Shown: positions 13,062-26,095, counted from the stretch's first letter. The stretch: DNA of 64,000 bases from Cercis canadensis (GCA_003255065.1 QAOA01002045.1:1-64000); one strand, 5' to 3'. Numbers and translations are program-made. Notes: generated from the letters alone by a model not told the origin.

Positions 13062-13575
13062 GTTTACTACTCTTTCATTTATCATAGCTATTTAGTTTCA
13101 TTTTACGAGTTATAAAATAATCTATATAACTTCATAGCTGAAGGGGGCTATGAAGTGTTAGTTTTATTAGAAGATAGTTGAAATATAAACCTTTCACCAA
13201 TTACTTAAGCTGAATTTGGATAAAAGAAAATAAATAGTGCGTTTAATTTACTTAAGCTGAATTTGGATTATCCATCCATATTCTCTCCATAGCAATATGA
13301 CCAACATGTAAAGTCGATGTATTAAATGATGGTTCAAAATGTCTGCTTCCTACTTTCTCACATTTAAATTTTCAGCATCTTCCCTTTATTTTATTTAACT
13401 AATACAAATAATGTATATCTATATCTGTTTGCTGGTGTATAGGAAGAAACAAATGACACGAATGTAAATATACACTTTTAGAATTTCCCCTTAAATCTAC
13501 AAAGTCCCAGTTCATAATATAATTAAATTCCATATCTGTCTTGCTAAATTTACTCATGCTTGGATTGACTTCCAG
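13062..13575. other. AT-rich intergenic or old intron sequence
   Basis: No gene seen. The motif cttaagctgaatttggat occurs twice (about 13206 and 13251) as a short local duplication. The stretch ends in a good splice acceptor (cttccag) at 13575, leading into the dead exon. Confidence 0.4.
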
Positions 13576-13968
13576 AGAACTTTGTCTTATTTGGAGTTGC
13601 CCAGGGCTGTTTATATTGCATCATCAAAAGTGTCAGTTGATGAGTGCACTTTGAATGAGAACCAAGAGAGGACTGATAGTGGTGTAAATGATGGAAGTGC
13701 CAGTGTTTCTTAGTACCATGTCAGACAAAGACATAAAGTTCATGATCCTGCTCGGGATCTTTCTATTCAAGTTTTGGAGAAGTTCTCTATTGTGACCAAA
13801 TTTGCCCATGAAACAACTTCGCAACTCTTCTGTGAATATTAGAATGATGGATTTGATGCCATTGAGAGGAGAACTCATAACCTGGCCTCCCTTGATCATC
13901 CAAAGAAGTCTTCCAATGTTCCAGGTAAAGTTCTTGATGAAAATCCTGTTGCCACAGATCCTGTGGAG
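13576..13968 (+). pseudogene. Single dead exon resembling a RabGAP/TBC-domain protein
   Basis: A 393-nt stretch between an acceptor (ttccag) and a donor (GAG/GTAATT) reads in one phase as 131 codons, which is typical of a real exon. Blocks such as PARDLSIQVLEKFSIVTKF and ETTSQLF followed by LDHPKKSSNV recall the segment ahead of the TBC domain in a plant Ypt/Rab-GAP family (Arabidopsis At5g52580-like). That naming is from memory. Two in-frame TAG codons interrupt it, and no further exons are recognisable upstream or downstream, so it is a gene relic. TBC proteins activate GTP hydrolysis by Rab GTPases in vesicle traffic. Confidence 0.55.
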
Positions 13969-14859
13969 GTAATTTTTTTTTTTTAAATGAGTGATGAAAT
14001 TTTAGATGTTACCAAGTAAAATTTCTCAATTTACTTTTTATGCTTAATCTATTGGGTGCCATTTAAGAGTAAGAATTTAGGGGCAATGCAAAGAATGGGT
14101 GGGAAAGCAATAACAGAAAAATCAAATTGAAAGGAAGGGAGCATGGTTTTTTCTTATAAGGTTGGTCAATCATTTAGTTCTAATTATTTGGATAACTTTT
14201 ATACGTGGTAATAGAAAAAGAGGAGAAGTGGTGGTATAAGGTTGGGTAGTTTATTAAGATGAGGTCTTAGGTTTTATTTTCTTTAATGTCATATAATGGA
14301 AGAAAAAAAACAATTTTTTTTAAATGAGGAAAATACCATTCTTAAATTTAGTGTCAATCTTAAACAACTGATATTTTTGTGTCAAAACCATCAATTTTTC
14401 TTTTGCTTTTTCAAAAAGCCCTTATTTTTTTTGTGTGCTAAATTTAGATCAGTTTATGTTGAATAAATTTCAATTCATATATTATATGATTAAGCTACAT
14501 AAATATCAATAATAATTATTTTAGGTACATAAAAATTTAATTAGGATAAGGGATGCTACCCTATTCCAATATCATTAATAATTTATAAACTCATTAGGGC
14601 CAATAAAAAAAATGGGTGGAAAAGCAAAAACAAAAAAGAACTAAAGTGAAATGAAGGGAATTGGGTTCACCTTTATTTATTTAGATTGGTACTTTGAATA
14701 CGGTTTTAAATTTAAACACAGTTGCCAACTTATATATATAAATTCTTCAAAACTATGTACAAGCTCTTATGTTGCTGAGGCAAATGGTTATAGGATAAAA
14801 CATTAGAGAGGGGATGTTTGACTATTGATACTCCAGGGAGAAAATTAATTTTGGTATGG
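13969..14859. other. AT-rich intergenic sequence
   Basis: No gene seen. Two diverged copies of a short block (around 14080-14150 and 14600-14660, sharing atgggtgg-aaagcaa and gaa-ggaa) suggest an old local duplication. Confidence 0.4.
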
Positions 14860-17838
14860 TAGTCTTGAAGTTATTTCGGGGCTTTTGTTTTACTTCGAGG
14901 TTTGGTATTGTTGCTGAGATCAACATAAGGAGATTGAGGTAACTCAGTTGGTTGTGGAGGGGTGACTGCTTTTGGAATGGATGTATGATGGTTAACTGCT
15001 ATAGGTTCTTCTAACTGCCACTAATCAGGGGAAGTTTCCTCATAAAATGTTGCTAGAGATGGGTTTTTACTAAATAAGGGAAATGATGCCTCATGGAACA
15101 AGACATCTCTAGAAATAATCAGCTTCATGGAATGAATATCCAAGGCTCGAAAACCCTTGACACCATGTACATATCCTAGAAAAACACATTTAGAAGCTCA
15201 TGCATCAAACTTGCTTCTTGAAGGGCCACTAGTACCCACAAAGCATAGACAACCGAAGACCTTTAGGGTCTGTAATTTAGGAGGGCACTTGAACAACTTC
15301 TCAAAAGGTGTAAGGTTGTCAATAACTCTGCTGGGAGTTCTGTTTATCAGATATACAACATGAGCTACTGCAAAATGCCATAACATGAGAGGTATGTCTG
15401 ATTAGAAGAGTAAGGCTCTTGTCACATTGAGGATGTGTTGTGCTTTCTTTCTACAACATAATTTTGTTGTGGCGTGTAAGGATAGCTGAGTTGGTGTATA
15501 ATACCATGCTGATTATAGAAGTCAGTCATTTGAAATTCAGCACCATTGTCAGTTCGTATAGCCTTGATAGTTATATCAAACTGATTCTGCACAAGAGTAA
15601 CAAACTGCTGTAGACAGGTTCGAGCCTCTCCTTTTGTTTTTATTGGATAAAGCCATGTATACCTACTGAAATCATCAACTACTGTAAGGAAGTATTTGTG
15701 CCCATCCATTAATAGAATTGAACACAGCCCTCAAATGTCCACATGCACAAGATCAAAAGAATTAACAGAAATAGAAGAACTAGTAAGAAATGAAGGTCTT
15801 CTCTATTTGGCCAAATGGCAAATGTCACATTTTATTTCTGAATTCCAGTTTACAACATCAATTTGCTTTGGTAAAGTCTTGATCTTGTCATGGTGAGGAT
15901 GTCCTAATCTATAATGCCACAAATCAAAATCATGGTAGTCATGATTGTTGCTACAGCTATTTACAGAATGAAGAAAGGAGTCAACAAATGGTTCGTGTTT
16001 TTCAGTGCTAGAAGCACATTTATTGATCTTTGGTAATTGGCTTCTCTAGACAGTAGGATTGGCTAGTTGATATAACCCCAAATGCTCATTAGCATATCCA
16101 ATCGTCCTCTAAGAACCATTCTCCTTGATTAAGCAATTATCGGATTTCAACAAGAAAGCACAATTTAGATCCTTTGTTACCTTGCTTATTGATATAAGAT
16201 TAAAAGTGAATGTAGGCACATATAAAACTTGGTGCAAAACGAATTTATCTGAAAAGACCACAGAGCCAATATGTGTGACTTCCACTGACATATTGTTGGG
16301 AAGACTCACAAAGTAGTTGCTCACATATACACATGAATCAAAGAATTCATAACATCAAGTAATATGATTACTTGCACCATAGTCTATTATCCATGAATCT
16401 TTGTAGTTCATATCAGTAGATTGGCAAGAAAGAACCATACCAGAATTGGTGAGGTTGACAGAAGTGTAGTCATGGGACTCCATTGGCTTGAGAACAGTGA
16501 GGCCAGAGAATGTTGAGTTCAACTTCAAAGATTGATGGTTGAAGGTGCTGTGGAGACAACCTTGTTGCTCTTGAGGAGACTCATGATTTAGCTGTACTCG
16601 TCTTGTGTCAATCGAACTTCTTGATTTTCTGGTGCAGATGATGTTTCTTCCATTACATCAATGTCCTCGTCTTGTAGCATGCATCAGCAGTGTGCCCTGT
16701 CATATTACAAAATGTGCAATATGGTTTCTTACTAGAAGCTTGTTGCCTAGCATTATAGGATCTTGCCGCCAATGCCACAGTTTCTTATTGAGAATTAGAT
16801 TCAAAAGTAGGATTTACAAATTGTCTTTCATGTTGCAAGACAAGTGAGAACACCTTGTTGATCGGAGGCAGTGGTTCCATTAGCATAATCTGAGATTTGA
16901 CAGTGGCATAGGAATCATTGAGCCTCTCAAGAACCTAATTGTTTGATCTTGAACGTGATAGGTGTAGCTATGGTAAAACACCTGCAACCTCCTGTTGTAC
17001 ATATCATGGAGGAATTGGTCTCAAATTTGAAAACTCATCCCATAGGATTTTCAATATGGTGTAGTATCCAGTAACAAAGGACACACCCTGACTAAGATGG
17101 AAAATTTCTTCTTGAAGCTCCATGATTCAAAAGGGATCACCTTAATAGAATCGATCTTTCAAGTCACTCCACACCTGTTGCGCAAGATCAAACCACAGAA
17201 TACTCTTGGCAATTGTGGGGTGCACGGACTTGATCAGCCATGATAGTACCATCATGTTGCATCTCTCCCAAGCACGATAGAAAACATCATTTGGAGCAGG
17301 TGGATGAATCATGCCATCAACAAATTGCAATTTGTTGTTTGCTAACATAGCCAACTTCATTGACCTTGCCCAGCTATGATAATTGCTTCCTTGAAGAATT
17401 TTTGGTACTAACATCAGTGTTGGATTTTCGTTCCCATGTATGAAGAAGGGGCTCGCAAGATCTTTTTCAACTCTGGGAGGAAGAATTGGTGCGATTGGGG
17501 TTGGCGATCCGCCATGATTGGCTGCAGCTGCGGAAGCTCTTGGCATGATTGGTTGCGTACAATCACAGAAAGAAAATTTGTTTTTCTGGTACCATAATGC
17601 AAATTGAGAAGAAATTGAAAATTATTGTTATTAATAATCGTGAACAACTGATAGCTCATCCTTATATAGAATGGATGAGGAGAAAGGTGGTTACACAAAA
17701 CAGTTACAAATATGTTATTACAAATCCGCTATCTACTTGCCTATCTGATATGCAACACGGTTGTGTATACTAAATAAATACAGGTGTGTTACTGATAGGA
17801 CACAGGTGTGTCTAATATCTCAGTAACTAACTCTTCAT
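14860..17838 (-). mobile_element. Old, incomplete Copia LTR retrotransposon
   Basis: On the minus strand, in order: a likely 5' LTR (about 17598-17838, containing ctatataag), a primer-binding-like site (tggtaccag) at about 17587, gag (about 17546-16800, with motifs QGSNYHSWARSMK and AQQVWSDLKDRFY), protease region (about 16330-16100), and integrase (about 15890-15000, VVDDFSRYTWLYP and RTDNGAEF). I recognise no reverse transcriptase or RNase H part and no 3' LTR. It is heavily decayed with well over ten interruptions, clearly older than its neighbour at 18613. The lineage was not assigned. Confidence 0.8.
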
Positions 17839-18606
17839 GACTTGTCTCAATAATGCCTATAAACTGATTTTTCCAAATCTGCTGGACATAGTCAAATTAT
17901 ATAGTTAGGGTGGTGTGGGAGAGACTGATATCTGTTTCCCTCAATTGCAGGTTTGGTTGTAATTAACTCAAATGATTTTTAATCGATTATGGTGTATGTT
18001 TACAGTGAAAATTGATAACAAGATCGACTAGGAATGATCATGATTGACAACACTATATTTTCATCCTCTTGAATTTGTTTAGGTTGAAATGGAGTGGGAT
18101 TTTCTTCAATTAATTATGAGTTCTTTGGTAAAGGATTTATCAACAAAAGATGAATTAGGGGAAAAAAAAGAGTGGATACACATAACCTTAAAAATAAGAG
18201 TTAAGGATAGCAAGAAATGGGATGGTGACATTAGATATATATAAAATGAATGATACCTTTATTAAGAACAATAGATATATACACATTACTTTGTACTATT
18301 TGAGTAGCCAGATAAAAATTTCAATAAAGATTTACAAACTTATTGCAAGTTTTGAATCGTGACAATGCATACAATGGTATGGATTAAACTATAAATATGT
18401 ACAAGTAGCATTGTTGTTTTAAAAAAACCAACAATGATACCCTAACTAAAGAAAAAAAAGGTAATAATTTAAAATGTCTATTTTTCTTATGTCATTTGAT
18501 ATCTCAAATGACAGTGGGTATAAGAAATCAAAAGAAATGATTATTGCATACGAGACGGCTTTCATGCCACTTGTGGAATTAATAAGTAGCATCCTTATTT
18601 AAAGAA
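17839..18606. other. AT-rich intergenic sequence
   Basis: About 770 bp with no coding potential and no repeat I recognise. It ends in the target site ggtgat of the Ale-like element. Confidence 0.4.
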
Positions 18607-18612
18607 GGTGAT

Positions 18613-18977
18613 AACAAGCTTTATGCAGCAGTTCCAGTGTGAAGAACACGTGAAAGCAGAGAAGAAGCAGTTATACCAGATTAAACCAGAAGCAGGAAAT
18701 GAAAGAGTAAAGAGAAGAAATGGAGAGAAGAATCTTGAAGAAGAAAGTGCATCTGAATAGTGATCTTTCTCATTAATTGAAATCAAGTACATTAACATCC
18801 TTTAATAGAAGGATGAGTACAAATGAATAATTACATTTCAGTATAAGCAGCTGATGTGGCATAACTGATTACTTACTAATAGTTATTCTAACTGATTAAC
18901 TAACTAGTGAATACCAGCTCATCAATGAGCTGGACTAGCCTGTGTCTAAAGAAGCCACGTGGTGCAACTGCTTAACA
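18613..18977 (-). repeat. 3' LTR of the Ale-like Copia
   Basis: By direct comparison, 9 substitutions and no indels separate it from the LTR at 23170-23534 (about 2.5 percent). The two were identical at insertion, so the insertion is recent, on the order of one to a few million years depending on the mutation rate assumed. Confidence 0.93.
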
Positions 18978-21900
18978 TCCCTCCTCAAACTAGCAGGACG
19001 AGGTAGAACTGATAGTTTGGACTTGTTAGCCAGAAAACTGGAAGTGGACAATGGCTTAGTAAGCATGTCAGCAGCCTGAGCATGGGAAGGAATGTGACAA
19101 ATGCGAAAAGATTGACTTTGCACCTTATCCCTAATGAAGTGATAGTCAATTTCAATATGCTTAGTGCGAGCATGCATGACAGGATTGACAGCCAGAAAAG
19201 TAGCACTGATGTTGTCACAGAGAAGCAAAGGAACCTTGTTGAGAGGAAAGTGAAGCTCTTGTAGGAGAGACTGCAACCACTAGAGCTCAGAAGCAGCATT
19301 TGCTAAGGCTCGGTACTCAGCCTCTGTGCTAGACCGAGAGACAATTTTTTGTTTTCCTGAAGACCATGAAACAAGGCTATTACCAAAGAAGATTGCATGA
19401 CCACTGGTGCTGCGCTTGTCATCAGGACAGCCAGCCCAGTCAGAGTCAGAGTAAGCCACCAAAGGGAGAGAAGCAGCATGAGAGAATGTGAGGCTAAAAT
19501 GAAGGGTGCCCTTGAGATACCTAAGGACACACTTGACTGCCTTAAGGTGTTCATCAGTAGGACAACTAAAAAACTGACATAACCTATTAACAGAATATGC
19601 TATATCAGGCCTAGTAAGAGTGCAGTATTGTAAGGCACCAACAAGGCTGCAATAGAGAGTGGGATTAGGCAGAGGCACTCCATGAGTAAGGGCTAAAATA
19701 TGAGAACTGACCATAGGAATGGGGACTGGTTTTGAGTCAGTAAGGCCAACTTTCTGCAATAGATCAGTTATGTACTTGGTTTAAGATAAGTGTAGAGCAT
19801 GCGGAAGCCAAGCGGTCTTTATGCCCAAAAAATAATGCAATGGACCAAGATCTTTGAGAGCAAACTGAGAATTCAAAGTAGTGATAAGGCATTGAATGAC
19901 TTGCTTGTTATTACCAGTCAAGATTATGTCATCAACATAGACTAACAAGAACAAAATAACCTGTGCAGAAGTAAAAACAAAGAGTGAGTTATCAAAGATG
20001 GTGCAGACAAATCCCCAACCAACCAAGGTAGTTCTGAGTTTGGTAAACCAAGATCGAGGGGTCTATTTCAAACCATAAAGGGCCTTCTTTAACTTGCACA
20101 CATGATGAGGAAACTAAGGGTTTTCAAAGCCTAGAGATTGCCTTATGTAAACCTCCTCTGCTAAGTCTCAATTGAGAAAGGCATTGTTAACATCAAGCTG
20201 TTGTACTGGCCAACCATGAGTCAAAGCAAGGGTGAGAACCACTCTAATGGTAGCAGGTTTGACAACTGGGCTAAAAGTGTCAAAATAATCCAAACCATGA
20301 GTTTGAGTAAACCCTTGAGCCACCAATCTGGCCTTATATCGCTCAACTGTGCCATCCTGTTTGTATTTCAGTTTGTAGATCCACCTACAGCCAACCACAT
20401 TCTTATTGAGAGGGCAGGAGACTAAGTCCCATATGTGATTCTTCTGCAATGCTTGAAACTCAACAGTCATGGCTTCCTGCCAACAAGGAAATTGGATAGC
20501 CTGCTTATAGGTAGAGGGTTAAGTCAAAGGAGAAACCTTAGCAACTGAAAGCACCTTTGGCTTGAAAATGCCATTTTGACTACGAGTGACCATACGAGGA
20601 GGAGGAGGTGGAGTAGCAGACACTGGTGAAGGAGCCTTTGGAGAGGATGAACTAGCAGAAGATAAAGGAGGTGAGGCAGATAAGGTTGGACTAGCTGATA
20701 AGTCAGGTGAGGGAGGAATAGGAGCAGGCACAAAAGATAAATTGGATGGAGACAAAGACTGACAGTTAGGAACTGAGATGACAATAGGAAGAAGAGAATA
20801 AGGAGAAGGATTATGTGTAGTAGACCCTGGCTTAGACTGAAAAGGAAAATATCTTCTGCAAAGGTCACATGCCGGGAGACATAAATTCTTTTGGAGTCCA
20901 TGTCAAGACACAAGAAACCTTTATGCTTGTTACTATAGCCCAGAAAACAACAAATACTAAACCTGTTTTCCAGTTTGTGGGCACGATAAGGTCTAAGGCA
21001 AGGAAAACATAAACAACCAAAAGTCCTTAATTGAGAAATATCAGGATCTTTTTGGTACAAAAGATTATAAGGTGTGCTAAATTGCAATGCAGAGGTGGGT
21101 AGCCTGTTAATTAGATAGACAACGGTATGAAAAGCAAAATTCCAGTATTTTGTGGGCATGCCAGCAGTGAAGAGAAGGGATAAACCAACCTCTACTACCT
21201 GTCTATTCTTCCTCTCTACCCTGCCATTCTGTTCCAAAATGTAAGGGCAAGAAAACCTATGGATAATACCTAGTTGATTCACCAGTTTATCAAAGGCTTC
21301 AAACTCCCCACCAAAGTTAGACTGAACACACTGAATTTTACATTCAAATTGTCTCTCAACCATAGCTTGAAAACGTTGAAACATAGTAAGAGTTTCACTC
21401 TTGGATTGCAGCAGATATAGCCAACAAAACCTACTGTAATCATTAACTAGTAGCAAGAAATAACAAGCACCAGTAACAGAAAGACAAGAAGGAGAACCCC
21501 ACAAGTCAGCATGTATTAACGCAAATGGTTTTATTGCCTTAGAAGTAGAGTTTACAAAAGGAAGTTTATGACTCTTGGCCAACTGACAGGAGCTACAAAA
21601 TGGCCTTTTATTGAATTAAAAAGAAGGTAAATGAGACTGCAACATAACTCTATTTACAATCTCAATAGAAGGATGACCAAGACGATTATGCCAAAGCTGT
21701 AAATTGGAATTATCATTCTGTAAATCAGAACCAAAAACCTGAAGAGCAGTAGCAACATGTGAATGGCTAGAAGCTAAGTTGGACATGACTCTACAGAGAC
21801 CACGATTAAGCTGTCCTTGAAGCAATGTCTCTTATGTTTTTTGGTCCTTCACAAGAAAACAAGAAGGATAAAATTCAACATAAGCATTATTGTCTTGACA

Positions 21901-23169
21901 AAGCTTCTGAACACTAACCAAGTTTGCAGTAATCTTGGGAACATGCAGAATGTTTTTAAGAACAAGAGGCTTGTGAGAAGTTGGAATTGACGCACTACCA
22001 GTATGATGAACAGGAAGACCCTTACCATTGCCAACGATGACCTTGTCATCTCCAGTGAAGGGATTATGCAAAGACAAGTTGTTCAAATCTGAGGTGACAT
22101 GGTGAGTAGCACCTGTATCCAAAAACCATGGAGTTTCCCTAAGAACTCCAGGTCCAACATCCATAGCTTATGCATTTTGACCCTGTGGGGAACGAGTTGG
22201 TGCCATTCTTGGTTGAAAACTGTTGTCAAATCGATGCCAGCATTTTGCAGCCACATGACCAATCTTGAAACAGATTTGGCACTGAGGTTTTCCACTAGAA
22301 TTTTTGCCTTGACCAAATTTTGGTTTGTTAAATTGATTACCCTGACTAGAGAATGGGCGAGGGTGTCCATGACTGAAATTTTGAGGATTGTGGCCAAAGT
22401 TTGACTGAGAAGACTGATTCTGAGAATTGTAATTGTGATAAAACTTTTTCTTACCTATTTGGTGATTGAACGTGGTTGCATTTGCTTGAATTAGGATCTA
22501 TTCATCTACTGATCTTTGTCTCTCAAGATGCTTCTCAAAGGTGTGCAAGTGACTCTGCAATGCTTCAACTGTCAAAGATTCAAAACTTGCATGTGCTACC
22601 ATAGCATTGTATTCAAATCCTAATCCAGCCAATATGACCATGACTTGGTCATCTTGACTTACAATCTCACCAAGGGCTCGCAGATTATCGCAGATATTCC
22701 TAATCTTGAGAAAATAATCCCACACACTTAGTCCTCCCTTACGGATGGTTTGAAGTTGAAGTTTCAGTTCCATAACTTTGGCACGAGATGTGGAAGCAAA
22801 ACTCTTAGCAAGAGATTTCCAAATTGCACTAGCTGTATCATAGGCCATGATTTGAGCCATTACAGATTCAGTAAGAGAAGTATAAATCCAGCTCATGACA
22901 AGGCAATTTTTCCTTTGCCAGAGTACATAATTTGGATTTAGTGTTTGATTTTGAAGAAATCGTTCTGGACATGGGTTGGTGCCATCAAGAATGTCTTCAT
23001 ACCCATTTGCAATCACAATGTTGAGTAATTGGTTGCGCCAGATAAGAAAATTACCTCGATCAAGCTTAATCGTAAGAGATTGTCCAAAGGTTGGAAGATT
23101 TGTTATTTCCTTCAATGGAGTCACTGAAGTCGAAGTGTGATCCGCCATTGATTCGTGCTCTAATACCAA

Positions 23170-23534
23170 AACAAGCTTTATACAGCAGTTCCAGTGTGAA
23201 GAACACGTGAAAGCAGAGAAGAAGCAGTTATACCAGATTAAACTAGAAGCAAGAAATGAAAGAGCAAAGAGAAGAAATGGAGAGAAGAATCTCGAAGAAG
23301 AAAGTGCATATGAATAGTGATCTTTCTCATTAATTGAAATCAAGTACATTAACATCCTTTAATAGAAGGATGAGTACAAATGAATAATTACATTTCAGTA
23401 TAAGCAGCTGACGTGGCATAACTGATTACTTACTAACAATTATTCTAACTGATTAACTAACTAGTGAATACCAGCTCATCAATGAGCTGGACTAGCCTGT
23501 GTCTAAAGAAGCCACGTGGTGCAACTGCTTAACA
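23170..23534 (-). repeat. 5' LTR of the Ale-like Copia
   Basis: Partner of 18613-18977. On the minus strand it starts TGTTAAGCAGTTGC and ends AAAGCTTGTT, beside the tRNA-primer-like site. It lies 16 bp from the foldback element at 23551. Confidence 0.93.
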
Positions 23535-23550
23535 GGTGATTGTATCTTAC

Positions 23551-23922
23551 AATCACAAAATGGGGGGAATGTTATCCCCTATCTAGTTATGTAGGTTTTG
23601 GTGCGACCCACCAAGTAAAATTAGTGTTGTTATGAAGATCTCAAAAAATTGAATCTCTTAGTATGTGACAAAATATACAATTTTTTATAAAATGCAAGAA
23701 TGACACAATATAGGAAAACGTGCCAAACAAAGAATTTAATTTTGCCAAAAAATTGAGAATGGCACATTTTCCTATATTACAATATTCTTGCATTTTATAA
23801 AGAATTGTGTATTCTATCACATACTTGGAGACTCAATTTTTCGTTATTTTTGTAACAACACCAATTTCACTAAGTGGATCCCAACTAGATAGGGAATAGC
23901 GCTATCCCTATTTTTTGTGATG
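23551..23922. mobile_element. Foldback MITE, family member 1
   Basis: The two halves are imperfect reverse complements along about 180 bp each. Left arm landmarks, in order, are aatcacaaaa, ccctatctagtt, tttataaaatgcaagaat, and aatataggaaaa-gtgcca; the right arm repeats all of them in reverse complement and ends ttttttgtgat. There is no coding capacity. The internal motifs recur at 24316 and 63312, defining a family. As RNA it would form a long hairpin. Confidence 0.88.
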
Positions 23923-24315
23923 GTAGCTTAGCAAAAGCCTTTAAAGAAACTAAAAAATATTTGGTCATTTTTTATGAGGTGATAGGCACATTCTTGAAAA
24001 GCATTTGGCCTTAAAGCTTCTTAATTAAGTATTACAACTTAAGAATAATTTTTTTTTATCGCAATAGCACTAATAAGTAATAAATTCCTCTAACAAATAT
24101 AGGTTTTTCTACTACAATAATGCCATTTTGAAATAATTTACACATATAATATTATTTTAGCACATATTAAGAAGAGTTTATTATTCTCAGGTTCTAGAAA
24201 TAAGGAATACTTTCTAAAAGGTGCAGTCCAAACAGTTACATGTATACTATAAAAAATTATCAAAATGCCCTTGATGTTAAGTGATTGATCTGTTTATATA
24301 TATATATATATAAAA

Positions 24316-24611
24316 GTGAAGGTTAAGCTACTACCCAAAGCGCTACACTCCCTTTAGTTGGGTGGGTTTGGGTTACATTTACAGTGTGATCTTGGTGTCA
24401 TTGTGAAGATATCGAAAAACTAAATCACCCAATATGTGCCAGAACACACAGTTCCTTATAAAATACAAGAACAACACGTATAAGAAAACGTGCCAAAAAG
24501 TAAATTTAAAAAAATTGTTTCTTGGCACATTTCCGTATATCGTGCCGTTTTTTCATTTTATAAAAAACTGTGTATTCTTGCACATACTAAGTAACTCAGT
24601 TTTTCGAAATC
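24316..24611. mobile_element. Foldback MITE, family member 2, cut at an N
   Basis: Starts gtgaaggttaagctactaccc and carries the family landmarks (aatatgtgccagaacacaca, ccttataaaata, aagaaaacgtgcca, then the mirrored tggcacattt and tttataaaaaactgtgt). The right end runs into the N at 24612 and a TA microsatellite, so the terminal part is missing or misassembled. Confidence 0.8.
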
Positions 24612-24612
24612 N

Positions 24613-24654
<42 letters not shown>
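24613..24654. repeat. TA dinucleotide microsatellite
   Basis: About 20 TA units directly after an N. Its length is unreliable because it abuts an assembly join. Confidence 0.9.
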
Positions 24655-24658
<4 letters not shown>

Positions 24659-26095
24659 ATAGAAATGAAACCTTTTAACAATATTTCTTTCAGCCACTGA
24701 GATATGGGTATATTTGGTATTTCATCATTTAAGGCCACTTTGATTAGAGCTTTTTTGCAGTGGCTCTTGCAATGAGTTGATGCCTAATCCTCCAAGCTAT
24801 ATGAAGCAGATAAAGTTATTTTATTTTATTTTATTTTATGTTATATTTTTTATTTGGGGTGGCGGGGTGTTCCAGTGTTTTGAAATCATTTGATAATAAT
24901 AATAATAATAATAGTGTGAATTCAGGTTTTACTTTTTAGACACAAGTTATTTTTTTGAAAAAATCATTTGTTTCCCCAAGAGAAAGGGGAAGTTTTGGTT
25001 GGTGAAGAAGACGAGGTAGAAGGGTGGGTAAAGTGAGATGGGGGAGTGAGTCTGAAAATTAAAAGGAGAGCTGTATTTTTCGTCTCTTAGTGCTTGTTCG
25101 GTATATCGAATGATAATGATTCTATTCAAAGTAAGTTATATAATGATATCTTTTGTTAATAACTTCGTACCTAACAACTACAATTGACTTATATTTTGAT
25201 AGACGCAAATTTGAATAGGGGATGATGAATCATGCATGATAGTCCTTGAGATGCTAAAATGATATGTTGTTAACTTTTTCAATAATTGTAGTATTTAAAT
25301 AACAAAGACTGAAAGGTTCTAAATTTCGCTATATTTTTTTTTTGAGTGTAAAACTTAACTACATTTTCATGCATGATAGTCCTTGANTATTGTTTAAGAC
25401 TTTTTTTTTTAGCTACTAATAAACAACTTGTTACGTAACCTTAAAATTATTGTGCATCTTTCCAAGAAAATTTATTTATTTAAATGAGATTTGTGTATGA
25501 GAAAATGACATCTTTTATTAAGAAATGTGTACCTAAACCTACGGTTAACTTATACATTAGGATTTGGCATCATATACTATCATGATGAGTATTTTCACTT
25601 TTAAAAATTGTGGGATAATAAATCACGGAAGGTTGTCCATGTAAGAGATATACTCAAAGAAATACATTGATAAATTCTAAAATATTTTTAACCATTTAAA
25701 TACGTTAAATTGAAACATTTTGAATATGACAGAAGTTTATAACCTTCACATATTTTTTCTAAGACAAGTTGTTTACTTAAATCACATGCAGTGCATAAAA
25801 CAACAATATTCTTTATTAGGAGTTTGCATCATAGATATATCCATCCTTATTGTTATTATAAATTATGGGAACGATAATCATGCATGCATGACAGGTAGAA
25901 AAAATATATGTCGATAGATGATAACTTCTAAAACATTGTCAGTTTTAAATACTTGATATTGGAACATTTGCAATTAATACAAAAGAATAATGATTGAGAA
26001 TAATGATTGTTTAGAACTGGTTATTTCTAATCTTAAAGATTACACATTTTTCCAAGTCAAGTTGTTCAATAAAAATATTTTAGATTTCTCACAAA
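24655..26095. other. AT-rich intergenic sequence with diverged local repeats
   Basis: No gene seen. Simple repeats occur at about 24820-24840 (TTTTA units) and 24894-24914 (AAT units). Between about 25130 and 26080 blocks recur with drift (atatctttt/acatctttt plus attaa-aa, then gtacctaa-a, ttgcatcat, and aagttgttyactta), suggesting an old array with a period near 300 bp. The N at 25387 follows a 19-bp sequence, catgcatgatagtccttga, that also occurs at 25231-25249. Confidence 0.5.

Larger units (their letters stand above)
18607..23540 (-). mobile_element. Complete-length Ale-like Copia retrotransposon with target duplication
   Basis: Both LTRs are 365 bp (18613-18977 and 23170-23534) and the element is flanked by ggtgat (18607-18612 and 23535-23540). 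Reading the minus strand: primer-binding site TTGGTATTAGAGC beside the right LTR; gag from ATG at 23148 with a CCHC knuckle (CQICFKIGHVAAKCWH); protease (WFLDTGATHHVT, about 22130); integrase (LWHNRLGHPS near 21700 to about 20950); reverse transcriptase (YVDDIILTGNN, about 19930); RNase H (SDSDWAGC to ADMLTKPLS); and a purine tract GAGGAGGGA next to the left LTR. It looks structurally whole but carries roughly eight interruptions in its coding region. Confidence 0.95.
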
